49,925 nucleotides of DNA, taken from assembly GCA_900315315.1 (NCBI GenBank), contig OMYT01000038.1, positions 1-49,925 of the forward strand. The letters are read 5' to 3'. The stretch comes from an uncultured Eubacteriales bacterium (lineage in GTDB: Bacteria > Bacillota > Clostridia > Christensenellales > Aristaeellaceae). Shown piece after piece: positions 24,717-33,718 of the stretch. Below the pieces are notes generated by a model. That model saw nothing but the letters and a program-made list of their open reading frames with translations. It was not told the DNA's origin and searched no databases. Position numbers and translations under genes: made by a program. Positions within the stretch are counted from its first letter, which is position 1, and each line of letters begins with the position of its first letter.

Positions 24717-25523
24717 TCAGAGCCCCGATCCGGCGACAATTTCCGTGATCTCCTGCGTGATGGAGTTCTGACGCGCCCGGTTGTACTGCAGCTGCAGGTT
24801 GTCGATCATCTCCTGCGCGTTCTTGCCGGCGGAATCCATCGCCATCCGGCGCGCCGCCACTTCGCAGGCGAAGCTTTCGCGCACGCAGGCTGCCAGCAGG
24901 CCGCTCACATAGGTCGGAACCGCGGCATTCAGCACGCTCTGTTCATCCGGTTCAAACAGCGGGGCAGCTTCCGCGTTCTCCTTCTTTTCCTGCTTCTCCA
25001 GCGGCAGCACCCACAGAAGCGTCGCCTCCTGGCTCATCATCGAGCGGTACCGGGTATACAGGATGCCCAGCCTGCCGAAATTGCCGTCCAGGAAATCCCG
25101 GCACAGCTCGTCCGCCAGTTTCTTCGCGTCGGTGGCCGGAAACTTTTCGGAGGAAACGAAGGGCTTGCCCCAGTGCTCGCACGCGCGCTTGCCGATCGGG
25201 ATGACCTCCGCGTCCGGTTCCGTTGCCGCCAGGCGGAAGATATTCGCATTATACCCGCCTGCCAGGCCCCGGTCGCCGGCAATCACGATCAGCCGGGTTC
25301 CCTCTCCGGCGGGCTGCATATACGGCGTCCGCTCGCACTCCGGCGAGGAGCGGAGCACGGAAACCACATCGTCCATCGCCGCAGCATATTCCCTGCTCTG
25401 GTTCATGACCCGGGTCGCCTTGCGGATCTTCGAAGCCGCCACCAGGCCCATCGCCTTGGTCAGGTGCAGGGTGGAATCCACGCTCCGGATGCGGGTCCGC
25501 AGTGATTTGATATCAGCGCCCAT
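24717..25523 (-). CDS. atpG: F-ATP synthase gamma subunit
   Basis: The rotating coiled-coil shaft of F1. 268 residues: N-terminal helix 'DIKSLRTRIRSVDSTLHLTK AMGLVAASKIRKA' (written with a break), the central Rossmann-like part 'LIVIAGDRGLAGGYNANIFR' and C-terminal helix 'NAQEMIDNLQLQYNRARQNS' with the conserved 'ITQEITEIVAG'. Slightly shorter than the usual 285-295. It lies three bases after the atpA stop. Confidence 0.97.
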   Translation of the reverse strand: MGADIKSLRTRIRSVDSTLHLTKAMGLVAASKIRKATRVMNQSREYAAAMDDVVSVLRSSPECERTPYMQPAGEGTRLIVIAGDRGLAGGYNANIFRLAATEPDAEVIPIGKRACEHWGKPFVSSEKFPATDAKKLADELCRDFLDGNFGRLGILYTRYRSMMSQEATLLWVLPLEKQEKKENAEAAPLFEPDEQSVLNAAVPTYVSGLLAACVRESFACEVAARRMAMDSAGKNAQEMIDNLQLQYNRARQNSITQEITEIVAGSGL

Positions 25524-25526
25524 CCG

Positions 25527-27020
25527 TTACCCCCTGAATTCTGTCAGAGCTTTCTTCATTTCTTCAATATCGCTGTCTTCCCAACTGCCCGCCTCGATCC
25601 GGTCCAGCAGCTGGCCGTGCCGGTCGTGCAGGTAGTCAAACAGCTTTTTTTCGTACGCGGCGACGTCCTTCACTTCCACGTCGTTCAGGTACCCATTGAT
25701 CACCGCATACACAATGGCCACCTGGCAGCCCACTTCCACCGGTGCGGAACGTCCCTGCTTCAGCACTTCCACGATGCGCTCGCCCAGGGCCAGCCGGGCC
25801 TTGGTGTCCGCATCCAGGTCGCTGCCGAACTGGGAGAAAGCCGCCAGCTCGCGGTACTGGGCATACAGCAGTTTCAGCTCGCCGGCCACCTTCTTCATGG
25901 CCTTGATCTGGGCGGAACCGCCCACGCGGCTGACCGAGATACCGGGGTTGATGGCGGGCCGGATACCGCTGTGGAACAGTTCGGTCTCCAGGAAGATCTG
26001 GCCGTCCGTGATGGAAATCACGTTCGTCGGGATATAGGCCGAAACGTCGCCCGCCTGGGTCTCGATGATCGGCAGGGCCGTGATCGATCCTCCGCCGTAC
26101 TCCGGCGCGATACACACCGCGCGCTCGAGCAGCCGGGAATGCAGATAGAACACGTCGCCCGGATAGGCTTCACGTCCCGGAGGCCGGCGGATCAGCAGGC
26201 TCAGGGCGCGGTAGGCCACCGCGTGTTTGGAAAGGTCGTCGTAGATGATCAGCACATCCTTGCCCTTCTCGCGGAAATATTCCGCCATCGCGCATCCGGA
26301 ATAGGGAGAAATGTACTGCAGCGGCGCGCTCTCCGAGGCGCTCGCGCACACGATGATCGTATAGGGCATGGCCCCGGCCTTTTCCAGTTCCTGCGCGATC
26401 TGCACCACGCTGCTCTTCTTCTGGCCGATGGCGACGTAGATACAGATCTCGTTCTTGCCCTTCTGGTTGATGATCGTATCCACGGCGATCGTGGTTTTGC
26501 CGGTCTGCCGGTCACCGATGATCAGCTCGCGCTGACCGCGGCCGATCGGGATCATGCTGTCGATGGCCTTGATGCCGGTCTGCAGCGGAACACTGACGCC
26601 TTTCCGCTGGATGATGCCGGCGGCGATCGCTTCGATCGGACGGGTTCCGTCGGTTTCCACCGGGCCCTTGCCGTCAATCGGCTCGCCCAGCGCGTTCACC
26701 ACGCGGCCCAGCAGGCCCTCGCCCACGGGCACGGAAAGCGCTTCGCCCGAGCGGTAGACCAGGCTGCCTTCCTGAATGGAGTCCTTGTCCGACAGGATAG
26801 CGACGGAAACCGTCTCCTCCTCCAGGTTCTGTGCCACGCCGAAGCTGCCGTCCTCAAACCGGAGCAGCTCGTTGGCCATGCAGGAGCGGAGACCGTACAC
26901 CGTGGCGATGCCGTCGCCGACGGTGATGACCGTCCCGTTCTCCTTCATTTCGATCTTGGATTCGTACTGTTTGATCTGTTCCTTGATAATGCTGCTGATC
27001 TCTCCTGCCTTGGAGCTCAT
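25527..27020 (-). CDS. atpA: F-ATP synthase alpha subunit
   Basis: Non-catalytic nucleotide-binding subunit of F1. 497 residues with Walker A '[18 protein letters not shown]', '[20 protein letters not shown]', '[20 protein letters not shown]', the arginine-finger region '[20 protein letters not shown]' and the C-terminal helical domain. The N-terminal '[20 protein letters not shown]' is the segment that binds delta. It overlaps atpH by four bases. Confidence 0.98.
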   Translation of the reverse strand: MSSKAGEISSIIKEQIKQYESKIEMKENGTVITVGDGIATVYGLRSCMANELLRFEDGSFGVAQNLEEETVSVAILSDKDSIQEGSLVYRSGEALSVPVGEGLLGRVVNALGEPIDGKGPVETDGTRPIEAIAAGIIQRKGVSVPLQTGIKAIDSMIPIGRGQRELIIGDRQTGKTTIAVDTIINQKGKNEICIYVAIGQKKSSVVQIAQELEKAGAMPYTIIVCASASESAPLQYISPYSGCAMAEYFREKGKDVLIIYDDLSKHAVAYRALSLLIRRPPGREAYPGDVFYLHSRLLERAVCIAPEYGGGSITALPIIETQAGDVSAYIPTNVISITDGQIFLETELFHSGIRPAINPGISVSRVGGSAQIKAMKKVAGELKLLYAQYRELAAFSQFGSDLDADTKARLALGERIVEVLKQGRSAPVEVGCQVAIVYAVINGYLNDVEVKDVAAYEKKLFDYLHDRHGQLLDRIEAGSWEDSDIEEMKKALTEFRG

Positions 27021-27529
27021 GAGTTCATCACTTCCTTGATCTCTTCAAGCTTGTTCCGTATACTGCCGTCGATGAGTCCGCCGATCAGGTCCGGATCCTC
27101 CTGGCATTGGATGATAATCCTCCGGGCTAATTTCTTTTCCAGCTTCTGGCGAAGCGCGACTGTCTGCGCCTCTGTCAGCGGCACGGCGGAAGTCACCATG
27201 GCGACGGACTCGCCGCGGTATTCCCTGGCCAGTTCCTCGTAGTCCCTGACCATCCCGTTCAGTGCCGACACATGCCCGCGGGAAACCATCATCTTCAGAA
27301 TTCCCAGCAGGATATCCGGGATTTTTCCGCGGAAAACCTGGTCCAGCGCGTCCAGGCGCTCCTTCTTGCCGATGGCAGGGCTCGCCAGCAGTGCCCTGTA
27401 CTGGGGCATCTGCAGCAGCGCGCTTTCCACCGTCACCACGCCGTCAGAGGTCTCCCGGATCAGGTTCTCCTGAACCGCCAGCTCAAACAGCGCCTCGGCA
27501 TATTCCCTGCTTGTTGTATTCATTGTCAA
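27017..27529 (-). CDS. atpH: F-ATP synthase delta subunit
   Basis: Peripheral-stalk subunit linking alpha to b. 170 residues. '[20 protein letters not shown]' opens the N-terminal helical bundle. The family C-terminal signature is clear: '[20 protein letters not shown]', '[20 protein letters not shown]' and '[18 protein letters not shown]' (I-G-G-..-I-x-D-x-S). The overlaps with atpF (4 bases) and atpA (4 bases) indicate translational coupling. Confidence 0.95.
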   Translation of the reverse strand: MTMNTTSREYAEALFELAVQENLIRETSDGVVTVESALLQMPQYRALLASPAIGKKERLDALDQVFRGKIPDILLGILKMMVSRGHVSALNGMVRDYEELAREYRGESVAMVTSAVPLTEAQTVALRQKLEKKLARRIIIQCQEDPDLIGGLIDGSIRNKLEEIKEVMNS

Positions 27530-28023
27530 TCTCCAAGATCACTCAGGAACGAATCAATGAGCTTCTTATGATCGTCCTCATTGATCTCCCTCTGCAGAAG
27601 TTTCCCGGTCAGCTGCGTCGAAACTTCCGCAATCTCGTGCTTCATGTCGTCTTCCGCTTTCCTGCGTTCAAGCACAGCATCGGCTTCCGCCTGCCGGCGG
27701 ATATCCGTTGCCTTCTCCCGGGCTTCCGAGATGATCTCATTGCTCCGGTATTCCGCTGTCCGGGTCGCATCCGCGATGATCTGGTCCGATGTCTGCTTCG
27801 CGGCAGCCATGGCAGCCTCATAGTTCTGCCGGCTCTCTTCCGCCTGGTCCCGGGCCGCCTGGGCCTGGGCATAGTCGTTGTCGATCGCGGCGCGCCGGGC
27901 GTCCACAATCTTTTTCACCGGCTTGAAGAGGAACCGCTTCACAATCAGCGTCAGAATCAGCAGATTGGCCAGAGAGGCCAGGATCGCCCAGATGTTGACG
28001 GAAATCACATCTAAGTTCTGCAT
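27526..28023 (-). CDS. atpF: F-ATP synthase b subunit
   Basis: Peripheral-stalk subunit: one N-terminal membrane helix ('ISVNIWAILASLANLLILTL', residues 7-26) followed by a long, highly charged coiled coil ('ARRAAIDNDYAQAQAARDQA' onwards) that reaches up F1 and dimerises. The segment 'NLLILTLIVKRFLFKPVKKI' is the family's membrane/tether signature. 165 residues, normal length. The 86-base gap to atpE contains a small GGGCGC-AT-GCGCCC-type hairpin but no T-run. Confidence 0.95.
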   Translation of the reverse strand: MQNLDVISVNIWAILASLANLLILTLIVKRFLFKPVKKIVDARRAAIDNDYAQAQAARDQAEESRQNYEAAMAAAKQTSDQIIADATRTAEYRSNEIISEAREKATDIRRQAEADAVLERRKAEDDMKHEIAEVSTQLTGKLLQREINEDDHKKLIDSFLSDLGD

Positions 28024-28109
28024 GTTTTCCCTCTCAATTCTCCCTGTCGTTTCGACCGAGGGCGCATCGCGCCCGTGTGGAGAAATCCTTTACTTATTGA
28101 CTGACTCTC

Positions 28110-28442
<333 letters not shown>

Positions 28443-28456
28443 TCATTGATCAATCT

Positions 28457-29377
28457 TTAGTTCTCCAGCGCCGGCTTGTTCCGTTTCGCCCGTCTCTTGT
28501 TCCAGTCGTCCCACGGCACCGCGCCTGCGATGTTCAGCATCGTCAGCATCGCGAAGATGAACGCCTGCATCACGCCGCTGAACACGTCAAAGTATACGCT
28601 CAGCACCGCCGGAAGACCGACCCGCAGCAGCGGCATATCCGAGAACACTCCGGGCAGCCAGCCCAGCAGCTGCTTGCTCAGTCCCGTCAGCGCGCTCCCG
28701 ATCAGGGCCGCGATCACCGCGCCGCTCAGGATGTTGCCGTAATGACGGAAAGCCATGCTGACCGGTGTGGCAACTTCCCCGATCAGGTTCATCGGTGCGA
28801 ACACGGGAATGGGCTTGAACAGTCCGACGAAGTAGTTCCACAGTCCGCCCCTGAACTTGAAGTGCATGATCAGGAAGAACACCAGAATCGCCCAGCCGAA
28901 CGTAACGTTCACGTCGCCCGTCGGGCTGAACAGCCCCACCAGGCAGATCAGGGAAGAAAAAGCGCTCAGGCCCATGATGGCCGCGATGAAGGGCCCCCAC
29001 TGGGCGAAGAAGCCGCCCATGTTGTCCTTCACCAGTTTCTCGCTCTTCTCCACGATCCATTCTGCCGCCAGCTGGCGTTTGCACACCGCCTTTGCCGTCA
29101 GCCCGTGCGTCAGGTACAGGCACAGGCCGAAGATGGAGATCATCACGGCCCAGGTGTTTACCTGGCTCTCGGAGATGTAGAGCGTGGTCGTGCCGATCTC
29201 CGGCTCGTTTGACCAGAACACCAGCGCGCCCGCGATGCTGACGCCCTCGCTTGCCGGCGTAAACAGCACCTTCAGCACGATGCATGCCAGGATCGGCAGA
29301 ATCATCATCGCAATCAGGGCATAGTCGACCATCCTGAACCGGGTGCTCCTGACTTCCGGCACCCTTTCATCAGTCAA
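28457..29377 (-). CDS. atpB: F-ATP synthase a subunit
   Basis: Membrane stator that forms the ion half-channels. 306 residues. The conserved helix 'SMAFRHYGNILSGAVIAALI' carries the essential Arg (R211) and an Asn/Gly pattern (F-R-x-x-G-N). The last long helices 'VYFDVFSGVMQAFIFAMLTM' hold the conserved Gln/Phe/Tyr region. The first 60 residues are less conserved, with 'GALVFWSNEPEIGTTTLYIS' lying outside the membrane. It overlaps atpI by eight bases. Confidence 0.95.
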   Translation of the reverse strand: MTDERVPEVRSTRFRMVDYALIAMMILPILACIVLKVLFTPASEGVSIAGALVFWSNEPEIGTTTLYISESQVNTWAVMISIFGLCLYLTHGLTAKAVCKRQLAAEWIVEKSEKLVKDNMGGFFAQWGPFIAAIMGLSAFSSLICLVGLFSPTGDVNVTFGWAILVFFLIMHFKFRGGLWNYFVGLFKPIPVFAPMNLIGEVATPVSMAFRHYGNILSGAVIAALIGSALTGLSKQLLGWLPGVFSDMPLLRVGLPAVLSVYFDVFSGVMQAFIFAMLTMLNIAGAVPWDDWNKRRAKRNKPALEN

Positions 29378-29801
29378 TCAGATCACTTCCTTCCGTCCCC
29401 GGAGCCTTCACCCCGCGCTTCCGGTCGATCAGCGGCCGGAATGCGATCGCGATCCGGGGAAACAGCAGCGGAATCAGAGTTGCATATACGTTTGTCTTGA
29501 AAACGGCGATCAGGATCACGCACAGGCCCAGGCAGGCCAGCAGCCGGGGCGCCGCCGTGACTTTGACCCGCTTGGCTGCGTCTTCCGGCTTCCCGCTGTC
29601 CAGCCCCCGCTCAACTGCGCGGGTTGCGATCAGTGCCATCAGGAAAAAGTTCCCGATCGCGATCGCCGCGCCGCCCAGGTTTCCGAACAGCACAGACAGG
29701 TTCCAGTACCCGGTGATCACGAAAACCGCTTCCATCACAAGGCTGAGCAGCACGACCCATACGGCAATGTACCCCGTTTCCTTCTTGACTGCAGGATCCA
29801 T
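29370..29801 (-). CDS. atpI: ATP synthase protein I-like membrane protein
   Basis: A 143-residue protein with four hydrophobic helices and a short basic loop, at the position of atpI (uncI) before atpB. AtpI proteins assist c-ring assembly or Mg2+/Na+ handling; sequence conservation is low, so the name rests on size, topology and location. N-terminal 'ETGYIAVWVVLLSLVMEAVF' and 'FGNLGGAAIAIGNFFLMALI' are typical helices 1 and 2. It begins the operon, about 45 bases after a good promoter. Confidence 0.85.
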   Translation of the reverse strand: MDPAVKKETGYIAVWVVLLSLVMEAVFVITGYWNLSVLFGNLGGAAIAIGNFFLMALIATRAVERGLDSGKPEDAAKRVKVTAAPRLLACLGLCVILIAVFKTNVYATLIPLLFPRIAIAFRPLIDRKRGVKAPGTEGSDLID

Positions 29802-29844
29802 GCCGGGATCGGCCCCCTCTCATGTGAATAAACAACCTCAAATG

Positions 29845-29873
29845 ATTGTATCAAAACTGTGCCCGTTTTGCAA
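29845..29873 (-). promoter_or_regulatory. Promoter of the atp operon
   Basis: On the minus strand TTGCAA (29873-29868), a 17-base spacer, TACAAT (29850-29845). It sits between dppF and atpI, so the atp genes need not depend on the upstream peptide-transport operon. Confidence 0.7.
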
Positions 29874-29886
29874 TGAAAAAATTCCC

Positions 29887-30843
29887 TTATGCAATCATAT
29901 GGCAGGCGGCCTCTGTGCCGGCTGCCGTTTCTTTGAGAGCCGGTTCCTCGGCGGCGCAGCGTTCCGTGGCATGGGGGCACCGGGTGCGGAAGCGGCAGCC
30001 GGAGGGCGGGTCGATCGGGCTGGGCGGCTCGCCCTGCAGCAGGGCCGTCGTTTCCGTGCGTTTCCGGGGATCCGGCTGAGGTACGGCTTCCAGCAGAAAT
30101 TTCGTATACGGATGCCGGGGTGCGCTGAACACTTTCTCTGTCGGCCCGGTTTCGCAGATCTTTCCCAGGAACATCACGGCGATCCGGTCGGAGATATGGC
30201 GCACAACGGAGATGTTGTGGCTGATAAAGAGATAGCTCAGTCCCCGGGCCTGCTGCAGCTCGCGCAGCAGGTTCAGGATCTGGTTCTGCACGGACACATC
30301 CAGGGCGGACGTCGGCTCGTCGCAGACGATCAGCGAAGGATCGGCGGCAATGGCGCGCGCAATCCCGATGCGCTGCCGCTGCCCGCCGGAAAACTGATGC
30401 GGATACCGGTACAGAAACTCCTCCGGCAGCCCGACGTCCCGCATCAGCTCAAGAACCCTTTGGGTCGTCTCTTCCTTTCCGGCGCAGACGTGCCAGGTCT
30501 CCAGCGGCTCGGCAATAATATCCCGGACGTTCATTCGAGGGTTCAGTGAGGCATAGGGATCCTGGAAAATCATCTGTAATTCCCTGCGGATGGGATGAAA
30601 CTCCGTTTCCTTCATCTCCGAAAAAGCCTTCCCGCGGAAAAGCACGTCCCCCGAAGTCGGCGGGATCATCCGGATCAGCATCCTGCCGAGTGTGGATTTG
30701 CCGCAGCCGCTCTCCCCGACAATGCCCAGCGTTTCCCCTTCGCCGATCTGCAGGGAAACATCGGAAACCGCATGGACGACTTTTTGATGCCCGGCCGGAA
30801 AATCCCTGCTCAGGTTCCGGGCTTCCAGTAGAATCCCGCTCAT
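29887..30843 (-). CDS. dppF: Oligopeptide/dipeptide ABC transporter ATPase (DppF/OppF)
   Basis: A 318-residue cytosolic ATPase of the peptide importer. Walker [11 protein letters not shown]-loop 'MIFQDPYASLNPRMNV', signature SGGQRQRIGIARA, Walker B LIVCDEPTSALDVS, switch His 'FISHNISVV'. The C-terminal oligopeptide-transporter domain has 'APRHPYTKFLLEAVPQPDP' and a Cys cluster (CRFRTRCPHATERC) that in this family can bind an Fe-S cluster. It overlaps dppD by four bases and is last in the operon. Confidence 0.96.
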   Translation of the reverse strand: MSGILLEARNLSRDFPAGHQKVVHAVSDVSLQIGEGETLGIVGESGCGKSTLGRMLIRMIPPTSGDVLFRGKAFSEMKETEFHPIRRELQMIFQDPYASLNPRMNVRDIIAEPLETWHVCAGKEETTQRVLELMRDVGLPEEFLYRYPHQFSGGQRQRIGIARAIAADPSLIVCDEPTSALDVSVQNQILNLLRELQQARGLSYLFISHNISVVRHISDRIAVMFLGKICETGPTEKVFSAPRHPYTKFLLEAVPQPDPRKRTETTALLQGEPPSPIDPPSGCRFRTRCPHATERCAAEEPALKETAAGTEAACHMIA

Positions 30844-31817
30844 GTGCCCTCCTTTCCGCCGGCCAGATGGCAGCGAACCTCATGCCCCGGCCTGATGCTG
30901 TGCATTTCCGGAAAACGGTCAGCGCAGTCTTTCCCGCATTGATCGCAGCGCAGGGAGAAAGCACAGCCTGCCGGCAGATGAAGCAGGTTCGGCACGACGC
31001 CGCGGATCGTCTCCAATACCGTCTCATTGCGGTTGAGTGCGGCAACTGCGTTCATCAGGCCCCTGGTGTAGGGATGCACCGGGGCTTCGAACAGCGTGAC
31101 GGGGTCCGCGTGCTCCACAATGCTGCCGGCATACATCACGTAAATATCGTCGCAGGTCTGCGCGATGACGCCCAGGTTGTGGCTGATCAGCAGAATGCCG
31201 GTGCCGTCTTCGCACAGTTTCCGCATCAGGCGCAGGATCTGCGCTTCCACTGTCACGTCCAGCGCGGTGGTAGGTTCGTCCGCGATCAGCAGCTTCGGTT
31301 TGCACACCATGGCCATCGCGATCAGCACGCGCTGCCGCAGGCCGCCCGAAAGCTGATGCGGATAGGATTTCAGCCGCTTGTCCGGGTCCGGAATCCCGAC
31401 GGATTCAAATGCTTCAATTGTCCGCCTTTCGGCTTCGTCGCCGGAAACGTCGTTATGGAGAAGAATAGCTTCCTTCACCTGTCTGCCCACGGTCATGACC
31501 GGGTTCAGGCTTGTCATGGGATCCTGGCAGACCATCGAAACTTCCGAACCGCGGACTGCGCAGTACTCCCGCTGCGAAAGCTTTGCGATGTCCCGGCCGT
31601 TCAGGAGGATTTCCCCGGCAACCAGCCGGCCGGGATGCGGGATCAGGCCCATGACGCTTCGCGCCAGCATGGACTTGCCGCATCCGCTTTCCCCGACAAT
31701 GCCGGTGATCTTTCCCGCGCCGACCGTAAGGGAAACATCACGAACGGCCTTCAGTTCCCCCTTCTCCGTAAAGAAGCTGGTGCAAAGATTGCGAATCTCA
31801 AGCGTATTCATCCCCAA
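30840..31817 (-). CDS. dppD: Oligopeptide/dipeptide ABC transporter ATPase (DppD/OppD)
   Basis: Second ATPase of the importer, 325 residues. Walker [10 protein letters not shown], '[20 protein letters not shown]' Q-loop, signature [13 protein letters not shown], Walker [15 protein letters not shown], '[11 protein letters not shown]'. The C-terminal domain has '[14 protein letters not shown]' and '[20 protein letters not shown]'. In the first P-loop the final residue is Met rather than Thr/Ser after K (GKSM, with S retained), as in other DppD proteins. The start is 63 bases downstream of the dppC stop, with repeat copy 10 between. Confidence 0.96.
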   Translation of the reverse strand: MGMNTLEIRNLCTSFFTEKGELKAVRDVSLTVGAGKITGIVGESGCGKSMLARSVMGLIPHPGRLVAGEILLNGRDIAKLSQREYCAVRGSEVSMVCQDPMTSLNPVMTVGRQVKEAILLHNDVSGDEAERRTIEAFESVGIPDPDKRLKSYPHQLSGGLRQRVLIAMAMVCKPKLLIADEPTTALDVTVEAQILRLMRKLCEDGTGILLISHNLGVIAQTCDDIYVMYAGSIVEHADPVTLFEAPVHPYTRGLMNAVAALNRNETVLETIRGVVPNLLHLPAGCAFSLRCDQCGKDCADRFPEMHSIRPGHEVRCHLAGGKEGT

Positions 31818-31840
31818 TATCCTTTAAAAAAACATACTCC

Positions 31841-31881
31841 CCGAAGGGGGTTTGGGGGGGCGATCGGAAAGCCCCCCAATT
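31841..31881 (+). repeat. Structured intergenic repeat, copy 10, inside the dpp operon
   Basis: CCGAAGGGGG-TTTGGGGGGGC-GATCGG-AAAGCCCCCCAATT. It fills the dppC-dppD spacer; its right edge overlaps the dppC stop codon (TAA, 31882-31880). Since dppD and dppF lie beyond it, it cannot be a full terminator. Confidence 0.85.
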
Positions 31882-32788
31882 ATTTCTGCAAATGCGGATC
31901 CATCACATCGCGCAGCCCGTCCCCCAGGAAATTGAACGCCAGAACGGTCAGCATGATGGCAACGCACGGGGCAAAACTCAGCCATGGCGCGGTGTACAGA
32001 TACTGCCGCCCCTGGTTGACCATCAGTCCCCAGGAAGCCGCCGGCGGCTGAACGCCCAGACCGAGGAAACTGAGGCCGCTTTCCGTGAGTATGGAAGACG
32101 GCACATTCAGCGTGAAGAGCACGATCAGTGTCGGAATACAGTTTGGCAGAATGTGCCGCAGCAGAATTTTGCTCCGCGATACACCGGTTACGCGGGCCGC
32201 CTCCACATATTCCAGTTCCTTCAGCCGGAGCGTCTCTGCCCGCACAACGCGCGCGACGCTGGCCCAGTTGACGATGGAAAGCGTCAGGAAAATATTGATG
32301 AGCCCGTCACCGAGCATGTACATCAGGACCATGGCCAGCAGGATCGACGGGAACGCCAGCATCACATCCGCGATCCGCATGATCACCGTGTCCGTCTTTC
32401 CGCCGGCAAACCCCGCGAGGATCCCGAGCGCCGCGCCGATCGCCATGCTCAGCAGCGTCGGAACAATCCCGATCAGCAGGCTGACCCGGGCGCCGTAAAG
32501 CAGGCGCGTAAACACGTCCCGGCCGCCTTCGTCCGTGCCGAGCAGGTGCGCGGCGGACGGCGGCGCCAGCCGGTTCGCCAGATCCATTTCGTCATAGGTG
32601 TAGGGAGTCAGCAGCGGCGCGAACACCGCGGCCAGAACAAACAGGATGATGACGCCGAAGGAGATGACGGCAAGCTTGTTTTCCCTCACCATGCGCCGCA
32701 TCATGGTCCCGAAGGTCTGCGCCTCGCCGATCTGGCTTTCCAGCCCGGCCGTCCGGACAATTTGATCAATTTTCTTTTTCCGGTTCAT
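31880..32788 (-). CDS. dppC: Dipeptide/oligopeptide ABC permease (DppC)
   Basis: A 302-residue membrane permease. The start at 32788 (MNRKKKIDQIVRTAG) follows GGAGGCGG and overlaps the last base of the dppB TGA. Family features: N-terminal OppC extension, 'LLGTDEGGRDVFTRLLYGAR', the EAA loop 'EYVEAARVTGVSRSKILLRH' and 'LTESGLSFLGLGVQPPAASWG', ending 'FNFLGDGLRDVMDPHLQK'. An open frame extends far upstream within dppB but its translation is out-of-frame noise. The stop is embedded in repeat copy 10. Confidence 0.96.
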   Translation of the reverse strand: MNRKKKIDQIVRTAGLESQIGEAQTFGTMMRRMVRENKLAVISFGVIILFVLAAVFAPLLTPYTYDEMDLANRLAPPSAAHLLGTDEGGRDVFTRLLYGARVSLLIGIVPTLLSMAIGAALGILAGFAGGKTDTVIMRIADVMLAFPSILLAMVLMYMLGDGLINIFLTLSIVNWASVARVVRAETLRLKELEYVEAARVTGVSRSKILLRHILPNCIPTLIVLFTLNVPSSILTESGLSFLGLGVQPPAASWGLMVNQGRQYLYTAPWLSFAPCVAIMLTVLAFNFLGDGLRDVMDPHLQK

Positions 32789-33714
32789 CACTCCGCCTCC
32801 TTCCGGATCCGCGGATCCAGCACGGAATAGAGGCAGTCGGCAAGCAGATTGCCGAAGATGACCACCATCGTCGCGAAAAGGGTGGTTCCCTGCAGCAGCG
32901 GAATATCCCGCCCGGAGATTGCCTGAACCGCCAGGCGGCCGATTCCGTTGATGGAGAAGACCGTCTCGGTGATCACGGCGCCGGAAAGAAGTCCCGAAAA
33001 CTGCATGGCCATCATCGTCAGCACCGGGAGCATCGTATTTCGCAGGGCGTGCCGCCAGATCACTCCCATCTGACCCAGGCCCTTGGCCCTGGCCGTGTCG
33101 ATATAATCCTCCTGGAGCACGTCCAGCAGCGTGGAGCGCACCAGCCGGGCAATGCTGCCGGCGGAGTTCCACCCCAGCGCAATGGCGGGGAGAATATAGC
33201 CCTTCCAGCTGTCGGTTCCCGAGATGGGAAGCCAGTGCAGCACATATCCGAACAGATACTGCAGCAGCATCGCCACCATGAACACCGGCACGGAAACACC
33301 GAGAAGAGAAAAGCCCATGAAAAGGCGGTCCGGAATCCCGTCCTTCCGAAGCGCGGCGAAAACCCCGCAGAAAATTCCCAGGCACCAGGCAAACAGCACC
33401 GCCGCGACGGTAAGCTTCAGCGTGTTCCCGAAGGCAGCCGCCATCAGCTGGGACACCGGCTTGCCCAGGGAGTAGCTGGTCCCGAATTCCCCGCGGAACG
33501 CGTCGCCGATATAGCGGAAAAACTGGACCAGGATCGGCTGATCCAGGCCGAGCTCCGCCGTCATCCGGTCAACGGTCGCCTGGTTGGCATGCTCGCCCAT
33601 CAGGGTTTCAACAGGGTTGCCGGGAACAATACGCAGCATAATAAACAGGATCAGCGCCACGCCGAGCATGACGCCGATAGCCTGCAAAATCCGCTTCAGT
33701 AATGTACGGGCCAT
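32788..33714 (-). CDS. dppB: Dipeptide/oligopeptide ABC permease (DppB)
   Basis: A 308-residue permease: 'MARTLLKRILQAIGVMLGVA' first helix, 'LRIVPGNPVETLMGEHA' (the P-G-[DN]-P periplasmic segment), 'LGLDQPILVQFFRYIGDAFR', the EAA loop 'VLQEDYIDTARAKGLGQMGV', and 'LLSGAVITETVFSINGIGRL'. Typical DppB/OppB length. It starts five bases after the binding-protein stop and shares one base with the dppC start. Confidence 0.96.
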   Translation of the reverse strand: MARTLLKRILQAIGVMLGVALILFIMLRIVPGNPVETLMGEHANQATVDRMTAELGLDQPILVQFFRYIGDAFRGEFGTSYSLGKPVSQLMAAAFGNTLKLTVAAVLFAWCLGIFCGVFAALRKDGIPDRLFMGFSLLGVSVPVFMVAMLLQYLFGYVLHWLPISGTDSWKGYILPAIALGWNSAGSIARLVRSTLLDVLQEDYIDTARAKGLGQMGVIWRHALRNTMLPVLTMMAMQFSGLLSGAVITETVFSINGIGRLAVQAISGRDIPLLQGTTLFATMVVIFGNLLADCLYSVLDPRIRKEAE

Positions 33715-33718
33715 ATAA

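Noticed and set aside
32789-33385. Upstream extension of dppC by about 200 codons
   Set aside because: The extension lies within dppB in another frame and reads Arg/Gly-rich noise; the GGAGG-preceded ATG at 32788 starts at the normal DppC N-terminus.
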